Shown piece by piece: positions 45,529 through 55,229 of a stretch of DNA of 64,000 bases (its first letter is position 1; the number at the start of each line of letters is the position of its first letter). The notes under the pieces were generated by a model that saw nothing but the letters and a program-made list of their open reading frames with translations, ran no database searches and was not told the DNA's origin. The DNA is from Paenibacillus sp. Marseille-Q4541. Lineage in GTDB: Bacteria > Bacillota > Bacilli > Paenibacillales > Paenibacillaceae. Where the stretch lies: assembly GCF_018310695.1 (NCBI RefSeq), contig NZ_JAGXCY010000005.1, positions 1-64,000 of the forward strand, written 5' to 3'. Position numbers and translations under genes: made by a program.

Positions 45529-47808
45529 GTGGGGAAACGAATTCATTATGTGAATACACTTCAAGGTACGGACTCAACTTATCCTTTTTCCAATGGGAAT
45601 ACACTTCCTTTGACGGGCATGCCTTTCGGAGCAGGCGCATGGACGCTTCAGACAAATGAAGCGGGCGGGGGCTGGTTTTTCAGCCCTCACCATAATCGTC
45701 TCGAAGGAATCCGCTATACTCATCAGCCGAGCCCGTGGATTGGTGATTACGGACACATGGTGTTTATGCCTCAGACAGGGCCACTGAAACTAGGTGCGAT
45801 GGAACGTTCTTCTTCCATCCGCCTAGGTGACCTGGTCACAAGACCGGATTATATTAGTACTCATTTACTGCGTTACCAGACACAATTTGAACTTGTGCCG
45901 ACGGAGCGTTGTGCAAAGATACGACTTACGTTTTCAGACCTAGAGGCAGCAAAGACAGCAAGATTCATATGTGCTCCATTTGTCGGGGAATCTGCTTTTA
46001 CCATTGATTCAAAGCAAGGGTTGATTACAGGATATACGACTGCAAAAGCAGGCGATACCCCGGTTCATTTGAAACAATACTTTGTAATTCGCTTTGATTG
46101 TCCTGTAGTAGAGCAAGAAAGCAGCTGTTTTACAGCGCAGTTTAAGCCTGTCTCTACGAATGCTCAGGATGCAAAAGGGGAACGAGTTGGAGCCTATGCC
46201 GGACTTGAAGTACCGGAAGATGGCATCGTTCATGTCTCTGTTGCTACTTCACTGATTAGCATTGAACAGGCATGGATCAACATGGAGCGTGAGCTGGGTG
46301 AACAATCTTTTGCGGATATAGCACAGCAAGCTGAGGAGAGATGGGAGAAGCAACTGGGCGTCATTGAAGTAGAGACGGCAGGAGTAAACGAACAGGAAGA
46401 TGAGCGTAACCTGCGAACTTTTTATTCTTCCCTGTACCGGACTTCCCTATTCCCACATGCAATTCATGAATATGATGCGGATGGCAAGAAAGTTCATTAC
46501 AGCCCATATAATGGCAAGATAGAAGATGGGCCGCTTTATGCGGATATCGGGTTCTGGGATACCTACCGTACCTCGTTCCCGCTGTATAGTCTTTTGTATC
46601 CGACCTTTATGAGCGAGATGATGGAAGGCTGGGTCAATGCCTATAAAGAAGGCGGATGGATGCCAAAATGGGTATCTCCAGGCGAGCGAAGCTCCATGCC
46701 GGGAACGCTCATTGATGTATCTTTTGCCGATGCAGTCATGAAGGGAATTACAAATTTCGATCTGGAGTCAGCATTTGAAGGCCTGTACAAACATGCGGTG
46801 ACCCCGCCTCCTCATCCGGGGCTCGGCCGAAAAGGCCTCACCGAGTACTTGGAGTACGGGTACTTGCCAGCAGACATCCATACACACGAAAGTGTATGTA
46901 ATACGCTGGATTATGCCTATGGTGATTTTTGTATTGCACAGATCGCGAAAGTACTAGGTAAGACAGAAGAATATGAGATGCTAATGGAGCGTTCTCGTAA
47001 TTATCAACTGCTGTTTGACCAAGAAATTGGATTCATGAGAGGCAAACAATCGGATGGTTCTTGGATCACTCCGTTTGATGCTTACGAGTGGGGCGGTCCT
47101 TATTGTGAGGGAGGTCCGTGGCAAAGCAGCTTTGCTGTACAACATGACTTACTTGGACTAGCAGGTTTATATGGAGGCAAAGAAGAGATGAAGAAACAGC
47201 TGGATCTTCTCTTTACGTCACCACCTGTCTTTAAAGTGGGTTCTTACGGTTTTGAAATTCATGAAATGTCGGAGATGGCAGCCGTAGATTTCGGGCAGTT
47301 TGCGATTAGTAATCAGCCAAGCTTCCATCTGCCGTACATTTATACAGCTCTGGGTTATCCGGAAGAAGCCAACTATTGGGTAAGAAAAGCAATGGATGAG
47401 CTCTTTAGCGCTGAAACGAGCGGGTTCCCAGGCGACGAGGACAATGGTAGTATGGCTGCCTGGTATTTGTTTGGAGCAATGGGATTTTATCCGCTGAGCC
47501 CGGGCGTTCCTGAGTATGTTCTCGGATCACCACTCTTTGCCAAAATGACCGTTCATCTGGAGGATGGAAATACGCTGGTGATTCGTTCTTTACCGGAAGC
47601 AGGTAGTGAATCTGCTGAAGCGGTTCATGTAAGTCAAATTCAGATGAATGAAGAGCAGGTAGAATCCCTCTCCATTTCTCATGATGTTTTGAAAGTAGGC
47701 GGTGAGCTTACTTTCACGAAATCCGCTTCTTCACCACAGAAGACGTGGAAAGAAAGCCAGCTCCCTTACTCGATGTCTAAGGAAAAGGATTCTATCTCAA
47801 TTAAATGA
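45529..47808 (+). CDS. GH92 exo-alpha-mannosidase without signal peptide
   Basis: 759 residues from the GTG at 45529, with AAAGGAG upstream. The N-terminal domain has YVNTLQGTDSTYPFSNGNTL. The catalytic (alpha/alpha)6 domain shows GFWDTYRTSFPLYSLLYP (about 345), GWMPKWVSPGERSSMPGTLI and GDEDNGSMAAWYLFGAMGFY (about 640), where GH92 carries its catalytic aspartates. These calcium-dependent inverting enzymes cut alpha-1,2, 1,3, 1,4 or 1,6 mannose linkages. Most characterised ones are exported; this one has no signal and should be cytoplasmic. It ends the operon at the terminator 47845. Confidence 0.93.
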   Translation: MGKRIHYVNTLQGTDSTYPFSNGNTLPLTGMPFGAGAWTLQTNEAGGGWFFSPHHNRLEGIRYTHQPSPWIGDYGHMVFMPQTGPLKLGAMERSSSIRLGDLVTRPDYISTHLLRYQTQFELVPTERCAKIRLTFSDLEAAKTARFICAPFVGESAFTIDSKQGLITGYTTAKAGDTPVHLKQYFVIRFDCPVVEQESSCFTAQFKPVSTNAQDAKGERVGAYAGLEVPEDGIVHVSVATSLISIEQAWINMERELGEQSFADIAQQAEERWEKQLGVIEVETAGVNEQEDERNLRTFYSSLYRTSLFPHAIHEYDADGKKVHYSPYNGKIEDGPLYADIGFWDTYRTSFPLYSLLYPTFMSEMMEGWVNAYKEGGWMPKWVSPGERSSMPGTLIDVSFADAVMKGITNFDLESAFEGLYKHAVTPPPHPGLGRKGLTEYLEYGYLPADIHTHESVCNTLDYAYGDFCIAQIAKVLGKTEEYEMLMERSRNYQLLFDQEIGFMRGKQSDGSWITPFDAYEWGGPYCEGGPWQSSFAVQHDLLGLAGLYGGKEEMKKQLDLLFTSPPVFKVGSYGFEIHEMSEMAAVDFGQFAISNQPSFHLPYIYTALGYPEEANYWVRKAMDELFSAETSGFPGDEDNGSMAAWYLFGAMGFYPLSPGVPEYVLGSPLFAKMTVHLEDGNTLVIRSLPEAGSESAEAVHVSQIQMNEEQVESLSISHDVLKVGGELTFTKSASSPQKTWKESQLPYSMSKEKDSISIK

Positions 47809-47844
47809 TGAAATCTTCCGTAAGACTAGAATAAGGCTAATGCA

Positions 47845-47888
47845 ATATAAAAAGAGTCGCTGCCATATGGCAGCGACTCTTTTTATAT
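47845..47888. terminator. 44-bp perfect palindromic bidirectional terminator
   Basis: A perfect palindrome whose left arm is AAAAAGAGTCGCTGCCAT, with A and T runs at the outer ends. It separates the mannosidase operon from the convergent maltose operon. Confidence 0.9.
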
Positions 47889-47891
47889 AGG

Positions 47892-48548
47892 TTAGGCCTT
47901 TTTCTTGAAGTTCTCTTTCAGTACAGCGAGTGACAGCTCGGCAGTGGAAGATACGATCAGATCTGCTTTTTGCATTTGTGCAGGTGTTCCTACACCAACC
48001 GCATACATTCCGGCAGAGAGAATCGATTCGATTCCTGCTTCTGCATCCTCAATACCGACACAGTTCTCGGGGGCAATCCCTAGTTTGGAAGCACCGGTCA
48101 AGAAAATTTCCGGGTCTGGCTTGCCTTGCTTGATTAAATTCACATCGACTACATGATTAAAATAGTGAGTGACTTCCAGACGATCTAGAATAAATGGCGC
48201 ATTCTTACTTGCCGAAGCAAGTGCAGTGCTAATACCGGCTTCTTGCAGCTCTTTTAGAAGCGATTCAATCCCTGGGAGCAAGTCAGCAGGTGTGACTTTC
48301 TCAATCATTTCTTTATAGAGATCATTTTTCTTCTCAGCCAGCGCCTTTTTCTCTTCATCGGAGTAAGTCACATCACCTAGAGAAAGAATGAGTTCCAGTG
48401 ATTCCATCCGGCTAACACCTTTTAGCTTCTCATTAAATGATTTGTCAAAAGGAAGCTTCAGTTCATCCGCTAAACTTTTCCATGCAAGATAATGATATTC
48501 TGCTGTATCGGTAATGACCCCATCGAGGTCGAAAATAACGGCTTTCAT
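47892..48548 (-). CDS. pgmB: beta-phosphoglucomutase
   Basis: 218 residues, full length. HAD motif I FDLDGVITDTAEYHYLAW (about 5-22) with the two aspartates, the cap signature LKGVSRMESLELIL, motif II ALASASKNAPFILD, motif III KQGKPDPEIFLTGA and motif IV VGIEDAEAGIESI. It converts beta-glucose 1-phosphate, the product of maltose phosphorylase, to glucose 6-phosphate. It lies 26 bases downstream of the phosphorylase in the same operon. Confidence 0.95.
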   Translation of the reverse strand: MKAVIFDLDGVITDTAEYHYLAWKSLADELKLPFDKSFNEKLKGVSRMESLELILSLGDVTYSDEEKKALAEKKNDLYKEMIEKVTPADLLPGIESLLKELQEAGISTALASASKNAPFILDRLEVTHYFNHVVDVNLIKQGKPDPEIFLTGASKLGIAPENCVGIEDAEAGIESILSAGMYAVGVGTPAQMQKADLIVSSTAELSLAVLKENFKKKA

Positions 48549-48574
48549 CTTTTCTCCACCTTTTTCTTAAACGC

Positions 48575-50857
48575 TTAGGAAGCGGTTTTTGTATGCAATG
48601 GCTCTTCGTCTGTAATGAGCACTTCTTTATCGTATAGTTCCATGGTAAGTGGCGCACCCGAAACAAGCGTTATTTTCACTTCATTTTGATCTACGCTTAC
48701 GTTAATCAGGCGTTCTCTATAGTTAATATGGAAGCTGTATTTGGTCCATCCCTTTGGCAAGAATGGTGAGAATCGAAGTGTATCGCCGTACGTACGCATG
48801 CCGGCAAATCCTTGAACAATAGCAAGCCAGCTGCCTGTCATAGAAGTGATATGCAGACCATCTTCGGTATCATTATTGTAGTTATCAAGATCGAGTCTTG
48901 CCGTACGTTTGTACATTTCCACTGCTTTTTCTTCCATCTTAAGTTCCGCAGCAAGTACCGCATGAATGGAAGGGGAGAGTGAAGATTCATGAACCGTCAT
49001 CGGCTCATAGAAATCGAAGTTACGTTTTTTCTCTTCCATTGTAAACTGATCACCGAAGAAATAGATTCCTTGCAGTACATCGGCTTGTTTAATGAATGGA
49101 GAACGTAAAATTTTATCCCATGACCATTTTTGATTCAGCGGAAGGTCCGCCTTATCGAGTGCAGAAACCGGGCGCAGATCCTTCTCAAGGAATGTATCAT
49201 GCTGTACATAAACACCAAGCTCTTCGTCATATGGGAAGTACATGCGATCTACAATATCCTGCCAGTGGGCAAGTTCTTCTTCAGAGATATTGAGCTGATG
49301 TTTTTTTTGTTCACTGATATCGTTAAGACTGTCCATCGTATACTTAAGCACCCATGTTGCCATGGTATTGGTGTACCAGTTGTTGTTTACGTTATTCTCA
49401 TACTCATTTGGTCCGGTTACGCCGTGGATCATATATTTGTTATGACGCTTTGAAAAATGCACCCGATCCGCCCAGAAACGGCTGATTTCGGTAAGTACTT
49501 CAATTCCTTCGTTTTGAAGGTACGTCTTGTCACCGGTATAATTCGTATAGTTATAGACGGCGTAGGCAATGGCTCCATTACGGTGAATCTCTTCAAATGT
49601 GATTTCCCACTCGTTGTGACATTCTATTCCTGTGAAGGTAACCATCGGATAGAGTGCACCTTTCAGGCCTTGCTGGCGTGCATTATGTTTCGCACCGTCC
49701 AGCTGATTATGACGATAGCGGAGCAAATTCTCAGTCACGCGTTTGTCAGCAAGCGCGAGATACATAGGTACAGCGTAAGCTTCCGTATCCCAGTAGGTTG
49801 CACCGCCATATTTTTCACCTGTGAATCCTTTAGGTCCGATGTTAAGGCGCTCGTCATGTCCGTAATAAGTAGAGAAGAGTTGGAAGAGGTTAAACCGAAT
49901 CCCTTGCTGTGCCTCTACATCGCCTTCAATCGTAATGTCCGCTTTCTCCCAGCGCTTAGCCCATTCTTCAATATGCTCTTCTTGAAGGAGTTTGTATCCC
50001 TTATTCATCGCTTCCGTCATGAGGCGTTCAGCCGTTGGAATTAGGTCTTCTTTTTCCATATCCCGCGAGGTTGTAACTACAACAAATTTTTGAACCTCTG
50101 CTGAAGCTCCGGATGGAATTTCATATTCATAATGAACAGCTGCGTATAGGCCTGCTTCTTCTGTTGTTTTGGAAAGGACGTTGTCCGTTGCAACCCCCAT
50201 GGTTGCATTGATTGTAAACCGCTCGATATCAAATGCATTTTCTTTCGTCATGGCAGCAAGACTGATATAAGGTTCGCCGACTTTACGGTCCGCCTCTACC
50301 CAGAATGTTTCCTCGTAATTAGAGTCCTCGTTTTTGGTGTTGCCATCTAAGTAGGGAATGAGATTAATTTTGATATTCTCGTCGGTCAAGTTTGTTACAC
50401 GATATTGAATGAGACACAGCTCAAGGAAGGAAACACTCAAGAAACGTTCAGTTTCAATGCGTACTTGATCATTTACCGTAAATGAACGACGCAAGATCCC
50501 TTCTTTCATATCCAATTCCTGATAAAAATCAGTTACTCTGTCTTGGTAAGTATCGATTTCGTGATCATTAACGAGCACTCTTATTCCTATGAAATTCATG
50601 GCATTAATGACTTTACCAAAATATTCGGGATAGCCGTTCTTCCACCAGCCCACCTTCGTCTTGTCAGGATACCAAACACCAGAAATATAGGTGCCTTGAT
50701 GGCGATCACCGGAATACGTTTCTTCGAAATTCCCACGCATCCCCATATATCCGTTCCCGATAGAAGTCATGCTTTCCTGTAATCGCAAATCTTCCTTGTG
50801 AAGTGTAGTCGTAGTGAGTTTCCAGGCGTGAGTGTCAAAAATACGGTTATATGACAT
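48575..50857 (-). CDS. mapA: maltose phosphorylase (GH65)
   Basis: 760 residues from the ATG at 50857, with AAGGAGG six bases upstream. It follows the Lactobacillus brevis maltose phosphorylase closely: [95 protein letters not shown], and [16 protein letters not shown] with the catalytic glutamate. It splits maltose with phosphate into glucose and beta-glucose 1-phosphate. Trehalose or kojibiose phosphorylases are the alternatives, but the PTS, phosphatase and regulator next to it support maltose. A strong promoter with an operator lies at 51059-51108. Confidence 0.92.
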   Translation of the reverse strand: MSYNRIFDTHAWKLTTTTLHKEDLRLQESMTSIGNGYMGMRGNFEETYSGDRHQGTYISGVWYPDKTKVGWWKNGYPEYFGKVINAMNFIGIRVLVNDHEIDTYQDRVTDFYQELDMKEGILRRSFTVNDQVRIETERFLSVSFLELCLIQYRVTNLTDENIKINLIPYLDGNTKNEDSNYEETFWVEADRKVGEPYISLAAMTKENAFDIERFTINATMGVATDNVLSKTTEEAGLYAAVHYEYEIPSGASAEVQKFVVVTTSRDMEKEDLIPTAERLMTEAMNKGYKLLQEEHIEEWAKRWEKADITIEGDVEAQQGIRFNLFQLFSTYYGHDERLNIGPKGFTGEKYGGATYWDTEAYAVPMYLALADKRVTENLLRYRHNQLDGAKHNARQQGLKGALYPMVTFTGIECHNEWEITFEEIHRNGAIAYAVYNYTNYTGDKTYLQNEGIEVLTEISRFWADRVHFSKRHNKYMIHGVTGPNEYENNVNNNWYTNTMATWVLKYTMDSLNDISEQKKHQLNISEEELAHWQDIVDRMYFPYDEELGVYVQHDTFLEKDLRPVSALDKADLPLNQKWSWDKILRSPFIKQADVLQGIYFFGDQFTMEEKKRNFDFYEPMTVHESSLSPSIHAVLAAELKMEEKAVEMYKRTARLDLDNYNNDTEDGLHITSMTGSWLAIVQGFAGMRTYGDTLRFSPFLPKGWTKYSFHINYRERLINVSVDQNEVKITLVSGAPLTMELYDKEVLITDEEPLHTKTAS

Positions 50858-51045
50858 ATAAATCCTCCTTGAGGGAGTGTGAGTATCCACAACTCCTGTG
50901 TTAGTTATCGCTGTAAACCTTGAATACCTCATCGTCTTAGTAAAGCCTTTTCTATATCATCAAATTCATACCTGTGATCATATGAATTGCCCTGATCACC
51001 TGCTTCAAAAAGCTTGCAATGGAGCATCATGAAAGTGCTGTCATT

Positions 51046-51108
51046 TAATTGCGTTTTCAGTATATAGTGCAACCGTTTGCCCTGTCAACCCAAAAAAGAA
51101 CGGTTGCG
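51046..51108 (-). promoter_or_regulatory. mapA-pgmB promoter with MalR operators and cre-like site
   Basis: On the minus strand TTGACA (51088-51083) and TATACT (51064-51059) are 18 bases apart. Between them lies GCAAACGGTTGC (51080-51069), a LacI-type operator. A second copy of the core GCAACCGTT sits upstream (about 51108-51099). TGAAAACGCAATTA (51059-51046), overlapping the transcription start, fits the cre consensus at 12 of 14. This predicts maltose-inducible, glucose-repressed expression. Confidence 0.7.
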
Positions 51109-51287
51109 TATTAGACTTTGCTTTGAACGTAAGGAAAAACCGCATGTTCATTCTGTAACCTTTATATTCTGTGATTCAGCAAAACTTTTCGCTGTTACAG
51201 AAGGGAGATCACTTGTTGCAAAATCTTGAGCTTGACCGTTCTTTTCTAATTTGAGCAGATCTGTCTATATCATTAGTTTACTTATCT

Positions 51288-52301
51288 TCACCTGCTATTG
51301 CGTATAGAAGAAGCTCGCTCGACAATCCGGTGAGGGACAATAATATGTTTTGTCATTTCTTTAGGATCTAAAATTTTCTCAATCAAACTTTTGGCTGCCT
51401 GATACCCTAATTTGAAGATATCAATATCTACCGAAGTAAGTGGGGGATTCAACATTTCAGCAAGACTGAGGTTGTTGAAGCTGACTAGAGAGCAAGCCTC
51501 AGGCAGGGAGAATCCGAGCTGACTCAGCATAGTTTGAAGGGGAAGAGCATGCATGTCATCTCCAACAATAAGGGCAGTTGGAGGGATCGAACGATGAAAC
51601 AGTGATTCTAAATCTGTTATTGAAAAGTTGGGGTCTAAGATAAAGGTCTCATCCACAGAGATGTTTGCTTCCTCGAGTGCTGCCTGATACCCGCGGACCC
51701 TTTCTTTATGAACCGTGCGGCTCACATCCGCCCCGACATAAGCAATGCTGTCATGACCCAGTTGAATTAAATATTGCGCTACGTCTTTACCCGCCTGAAA
51801 ATTGTCATTATCTACATGAGTTGTCTCGCTTACATATTGCTGCGGTTTACCGATCACGGTATAAGGGATTTTCTCGTTATGGAAGTAATCGATTACCGGG
51901 TCTTCCGGTTTGGAATAGAGGACAATAAAGCCATCAACCCGGTTGGCTCGGGTCATCATTTTCACACGGACCAGCAGTTCTTCATCTGTTCTTGCCGTAA
52001 CAATCGCCATCGTAAAATTTTTTTCATTCGCCAGATCACTAATTCCCCGAATACTTTCTAGGAAGAATGGATTCTGAAATACGGCTACATCGGCTTCAGG
52101 CATAATAATCCCGATCGATTGCGTCATTTTGTTAGCTAAACTTTGAGCAGAGAAATTCGGTTCATATCCGAGCGCTTTCATTTCTTTACGGACACGTGCC
52201 TTTGTCGCCTCACTAATCTTGGGACTGTCCTGTATGACACGGGATACGGTGGAAGTAGCAACATTTGCACGCTTCGCTATATCTTTAATTGTTACTGCCA
52301 T
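51288..52301 (-). CDS. malR: LacI-family maltose regulator, MalR-like
   Basis: 337 residues. N-terminal helix-turn-helix TIKDIAKRANVATSTVSRVI (about 4-23) and hinge SAQSLANKMTQSIGIIMPEA, then the periplasmic-binding-like core (VDGFIVLYSKPEDPVIDYFH, HDSIAYVGADVSRTVHKERV, DVDI-type dimer segments). It is placed between the phosphorylase and PTS transcription units, both of which carry GCAACCG operators. It should repress both until maltose or a derivative is present. It is transcribed apart from mapA, with about 430 bases between the two starts. Confidence 0.88.
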   Translation of the reverse strand: MAVTIKDIAKRANVATSTVSRVIQDSPKISEATKARVRKEMKALGYEPNFSAQSLANKMTQSIGIIMPEADVAVFQNPFFLESIRGISDLANEKNFTMAIVTARTDEELLVRVKMMTRANRVDGFIVLYSKPEDPVIDYFHNEKIPYTVIGKPQQYVSETTHVDNDNFQAGKDVAQYLIQLGHDSIAYVGADVSRTVHKERVRGYQAALEEANISVDETFILDPNFSITDLESLFHRSIPPTALIVGDDMHALPLQTMLSQLGFSLPEACSLVSFNNLSLAEMLNPPLTSVDIDIFKLGYQAAKSLIEKILDPKEMTKHIIVPHRIVERASSIRNSR

Positions 52302-52440
52302 CGTGTAACGCTCCTTTAATATATTCTTTTGACTATATCATACACACACCTTGCCAAATGAACAACGATAAACCGTTCTCGAAATGTAGCATTAATAAAA
52401 AAGTATTGCCAAAAGAAAGAGATGCTATTTATAATAATCC

Positions 52441-52532
52441 TGCAACCGATTGCACAAATATTGCACGATTTTGCAAAGAAGCCGATATAAATTTGAGTTA
52501 TGCTTTAAAACTACGTTGCAAACGCTTAAGCG
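52441..52532 (+). promoter_or_regulatory. operators upstream of the maltose PTS gene
   Basis: TGCAACCGATTGCA (52441-52454) shares the core of the operator in the mapA promoter. TTGCAAACGCTTAAG and the perfect palindrome CGCTTAAGCG (52523-52532) lie further on. The 383-base gap between the divergent malR and PTS genes shows no other gene. The exact -35/-10 of the PTS gene is not clear. Confidence 0.55.
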
Positions 52533-52684
52533 ATTTTAGATCAGAGATTGCTTATGTCCTGTAACTTTAGAGCGAACACTTATGTAAGGGATTTCTGAAT
52601 GCGATATCAATACAAATTATGCTAATGGGGAATCATTATGGATAAAGTGAAGGTTGCGAAATAATAGAACAAGAGGGTACGCAT

Positions 52685-54343
52685 ATGAAAAAACTGTTAT
52701 CTTTTGAGTTTTGGCAAAAGTTTGGTAAAGCGTTACTAGTTGTTGTGGCCGTTATGCCGGCTGCTGGTATTATGATTTCGCTTGGTAAAGTGCTCGCCAT
52801 GTTCGGAGCAGATATTCAGTTCCTCGTGACAGCGGGCGGTGTCATGGAGAATCTCGGCTGGGGAATCATTACGAACCTTCATATTCTCTTTGCGGTTGCT
52901 ATTGGCGGATCTTGGGCAAAGGAACGCGCAGGAGGAGCTTTTGCTGCACTCATTGCCTTTATCTTGATTAATATTACGACAGGTACCATTCTTGGTGTGA
53001 ACAACGAGATGCTTACCCAGGAGGGTGCGACAACATCAACTTTGTTTGGTCAGCAAATTCTCGTATCGGGATATTTCACTTCCATATTGGGGGCACCTGC
53101 ACTGAACATGGGTGTGTTTGTCGGAATTATCTCCGGTTTCGTGGGAGCCGTGATCTTCAACAAATATTATAATTATCGTAAATTGCCAGAAGCACTGGCG
53201 TTCTTCAACGGAAAGCGATTTGTGCCTTTCGTCGTTATTTTATGGTCCGTTATTATTGCTGTAATTATGGCTGCGGTATGGCCATTCGTCCAAACAGGAA
53301 TTAATAGTTTTGGTAAATGGCTTGCTGCATCTAGTGAATCGGCTCCTTTTATCGCGCCATTCCTGTATGGTACGTTAGAGCGCGTTCTCTTACCATTCGG
53401 TTTGCATCATATGCTTACGATTCCAGTAAACTACACCGAGCTTGGAGGCATATATACGGTACTTACGGGGGCAGGTGCCGGAGGAACAGTCGCAGGACAA
53501 GATCCGCTCTGGCTTGCATGGGCGAGTGATCTTGCTAATCTCCGAGGAACAGATCCGGCTGCTTATCAACAGCTACTTTCCACGGTGACTCCTGCACGTT
53601 TCAAAGTAGGACAAATGATCGCCGGTGCTGGTATTTTGATGGGGATTGCCCTTGCGATGTATCGCCGTGTGGATAAAGACAAACGTTCCAAATACAAATC
53701 TATGTTTTTGTCCGCAGGACTGGCTGTATTTTTGACAGGGGTAACCGAACCACTTGAATTTATGTTTATGTTTGCAGCACCTCTTTTATACGGTGTGTAT
53801 GCGGTAATTACCGGCCTTGCTTTTGGTATGGCAGATCTGATTGACCTTCGGTTGCATTCATTTGGTATGATAGAACTGTTGACCCGAATCCCGTTATCCA
53901 TTAATGCTGGTCTCGTAGCCGATATTATTAACTTTATAATAACAACTGCCGTGTTCTTCGGAGTATCCTATTTTATTGCGTACTTCATGATTGGTAAATT
54001 TAAAATGGCTACTCCGGGAAGACTTGGGAATTATACGGATGAGGAGTCCGATAAAGCAGCTGAGGGGGCCGGTTCTGTGTCAGCTCCTGAAAAGGCAGCA
54101 GAAGGCGACGACCTTCCTTCTAAGATCATTACGATTCTGGGCGGACCACAGAACATCGTCGATGTTGATGCCTGTATGACGCGTCTGCGGATTACCGTTA
54201 ATGACGTTGAGGCGGTGGGTAATGAAGAGGAATGGAAGAAGCTTGGAGCACTCGGGCTCATCAAAAAGGATAATGGTATTCAAGCGATCTATGGTCCCAA
54301 AGCGGACGTACTAAAATCCGATATTCAAGACAAATTAGGGTGA
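52685..54343 (+). CDS. malT: maltose-type PTS EIICB component
   Basis: 552 residues. EIIC membrane domain about 10-430 (ALLVVVAVMPAAGIMISLGK, VLLPFGLHHMLTIP, FLTGVTEPLEFMFMFAAPLL), an alanine/glutamate-rich linker, then EIIB about 475-552 with the phosphorylated cysteine in VDVDACMTRLRITVND. It belongs to the glucose/alpha-glucoside PTS family. It imports and phosphorylates its sugar using general HPr and a glucose-type EIIA encoded elsewhere. Coupling to the phosphatase gene seven bases downstream argues for maltose. Confidence 0.9.
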   Translation: MKKLLSFEFWQKFGKALLVVVAVMPAAGIMISLGKVLAMFGADIQFLVTAGGVMENLGWGIITNLHILFAVAIGGSWAKERAGGAFAALIAFILINITTGTILGVNNEMLTQEGATTSTLFGQQILVSGYFTSILGAPALNMGVFVGIISGFVGAVIFNKYYNYRKLPEALAFFNGKRFVPFVVILWSVIIAVIMAAVWPFVQTGINSFGKWLAASSESAPFIAPFLYGTLERVLLPFGLHHMLTIPVNYTELGGIYTVLTGAGAGGTVAGQDPLWLAWASDLANLRGTDPAAYQQLLSTVTPARFKVGQMIAGAGILMGIALAMYRRVDKDKRSKYKSMFLSAGLAVFLTGVTEPLEFMFMFAAPLLYGVYAVITGLAFGMADLIDLRLHSFGMIELLTRIPLSINAGLVADIINFIITTAVFFGVSYFIAYFMIGKFKMATPGRLGNYTDEESDKAAEGAGSVSAPEKAAEGDDLPSKIITILGGPQNIVDVDACMTRLRITVNDVEAVGNEEEWKKLGALGLIKKDNGIQAIYGPKADVLKSDIQDKLG

Positions 54344-54350
54344 TGCGATT

Positions 54351-55172
54351 TTGAAAATTTTAACATTGAACACGCATGCATGGATTGAAGAAAATCAGCT
54401 TGTCAAAATAGAGCAGCTTGCTCAGTTTATTAACGAGCACGATTTTGATGTGATTGCACTTCAGGAAGTGAATCAATCCATGCAGGAAGAAGCACTTCCT
54501 GCTTCCGAACTTACCTATTTTCATGAAGCGGAGGAAGGCACGGTTGTTAAGGCAGATAACTATGCCTACGTACTTCGTAAACAGCTTCATACCGAATACT
54601 ACTGGACGTACATTAAGGTCCATGTAGGATTTGAAAAATACGATGAGGGGCTGGCTATTCTGTCCAAGACGCCTATTCAGGAAGCGTTCGGATCCTATGT
54701 ATCGGACATGCGGGATTATGAAAATTACCGTACACGTAAACTTCTAGGAATCAAAACTGCAATTTCTGGTAAGGATACTTGGTTTGTGAACGGTCATTTC
54801 GGCTGGTGGCATGATGAAGAGGAGCCATTTGAACGTCAGTGGCAACATTCTCTTGCTGTGCTGGACAAGCACGTGGATTCTCTTCCTGCTTTTATTATGG
54901 GTGATTTCAACAATGCGGCTCATATTGAGGGCGAGGGTTACACTCATGTAATTCAGAGCGGGTGGCATGATTGCTTTGAGCTTGCCGCTCAGAAAGACGA
55001 AGGCTATACCGTTGTCAAAGCGATTGCGGGCTGGGAAGAGAACAAGCAAAAACTACGAATTGATTATGTGTTCTCGAATCGTCAAATTCCAGTGAAAACT
55101 TCTAAGGTTGTACTGGATGGGGCGCATAGTCCTATTGTGTCCGACCATTCTGGCGTCGCTGTGGAGATCTAA
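54351..55172 (+). CDS. mapP: maltose-6'-phosphate phosphatase, EEP family
   Basis: 273 residues from the TTG at 54351 after TAGGGTGAT. The endonuclease/exonuclease/phosphatase fold is shown by LNTHAWIEEN, VIALQEVNQSMQE (metal glutamate), FVNGHFGWWHDEEEPFERQW, FIMGDFNNAAHIEGEGY, LRIDYVFSNRQI and SDHSGVAVEI. In Enterococcus faecalis an EEP-family protein, MapP, dephosphorylates maltose 6'-phosphate made by the PTS so that maltose phosphorylase can use it. The same set of genes is present here, so this function is well supported by context and length, though not by direct test. Confidence 0.85.
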   Translation: MKILTLNTHAWIEENQLVKIEQLAQFINEHDFDVIALQEVNQSMQEEALPASELTYFHEAEEGTVVKADNYAYVLRKQLHTEYYWTYIKVHVGFEKYDEGLAILSKTPIQEAFGSYVSDMRDYENYRTRKLLGIKTAISGKDTWFVNGHFGWWHDEEEPFERQWQHSLAVLDKHVDSLPAFIMGDFNNAAHIEGEGYTHVIQSGWHDCFELAAQKDEGYTVVKAIAGWEENKQKLRIDYVFSNRQIPVKTSKVVLDGAHSPIVSDHSGVAVEI

Positions 55173-55184
55173 CTATCAAATTTA

Positions 55185-55225
55185 AAAAAAGCACACATCC
55201 TTGGTAAGGGGATGTGTGCTTTTTT
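55185..55225. terminator. bidirectional terminator
   Basis: AAAAAAGCACACATCC (55185-55200) pairs perfectly with GGATGTGTGCTTTTTT (55210-55225). It serves malT-mapP and the convergent FUSC gene. Confidence 0.9.
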
Positions 55226-55229
55226 ATTC

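Noticed and set aside
49457..50044. 195-codon plus-strand frame inside maltose phosphorylase
   Set aside because: It is fully antisense to conserved catalytic codons of the GH65 gene and has no binding site.
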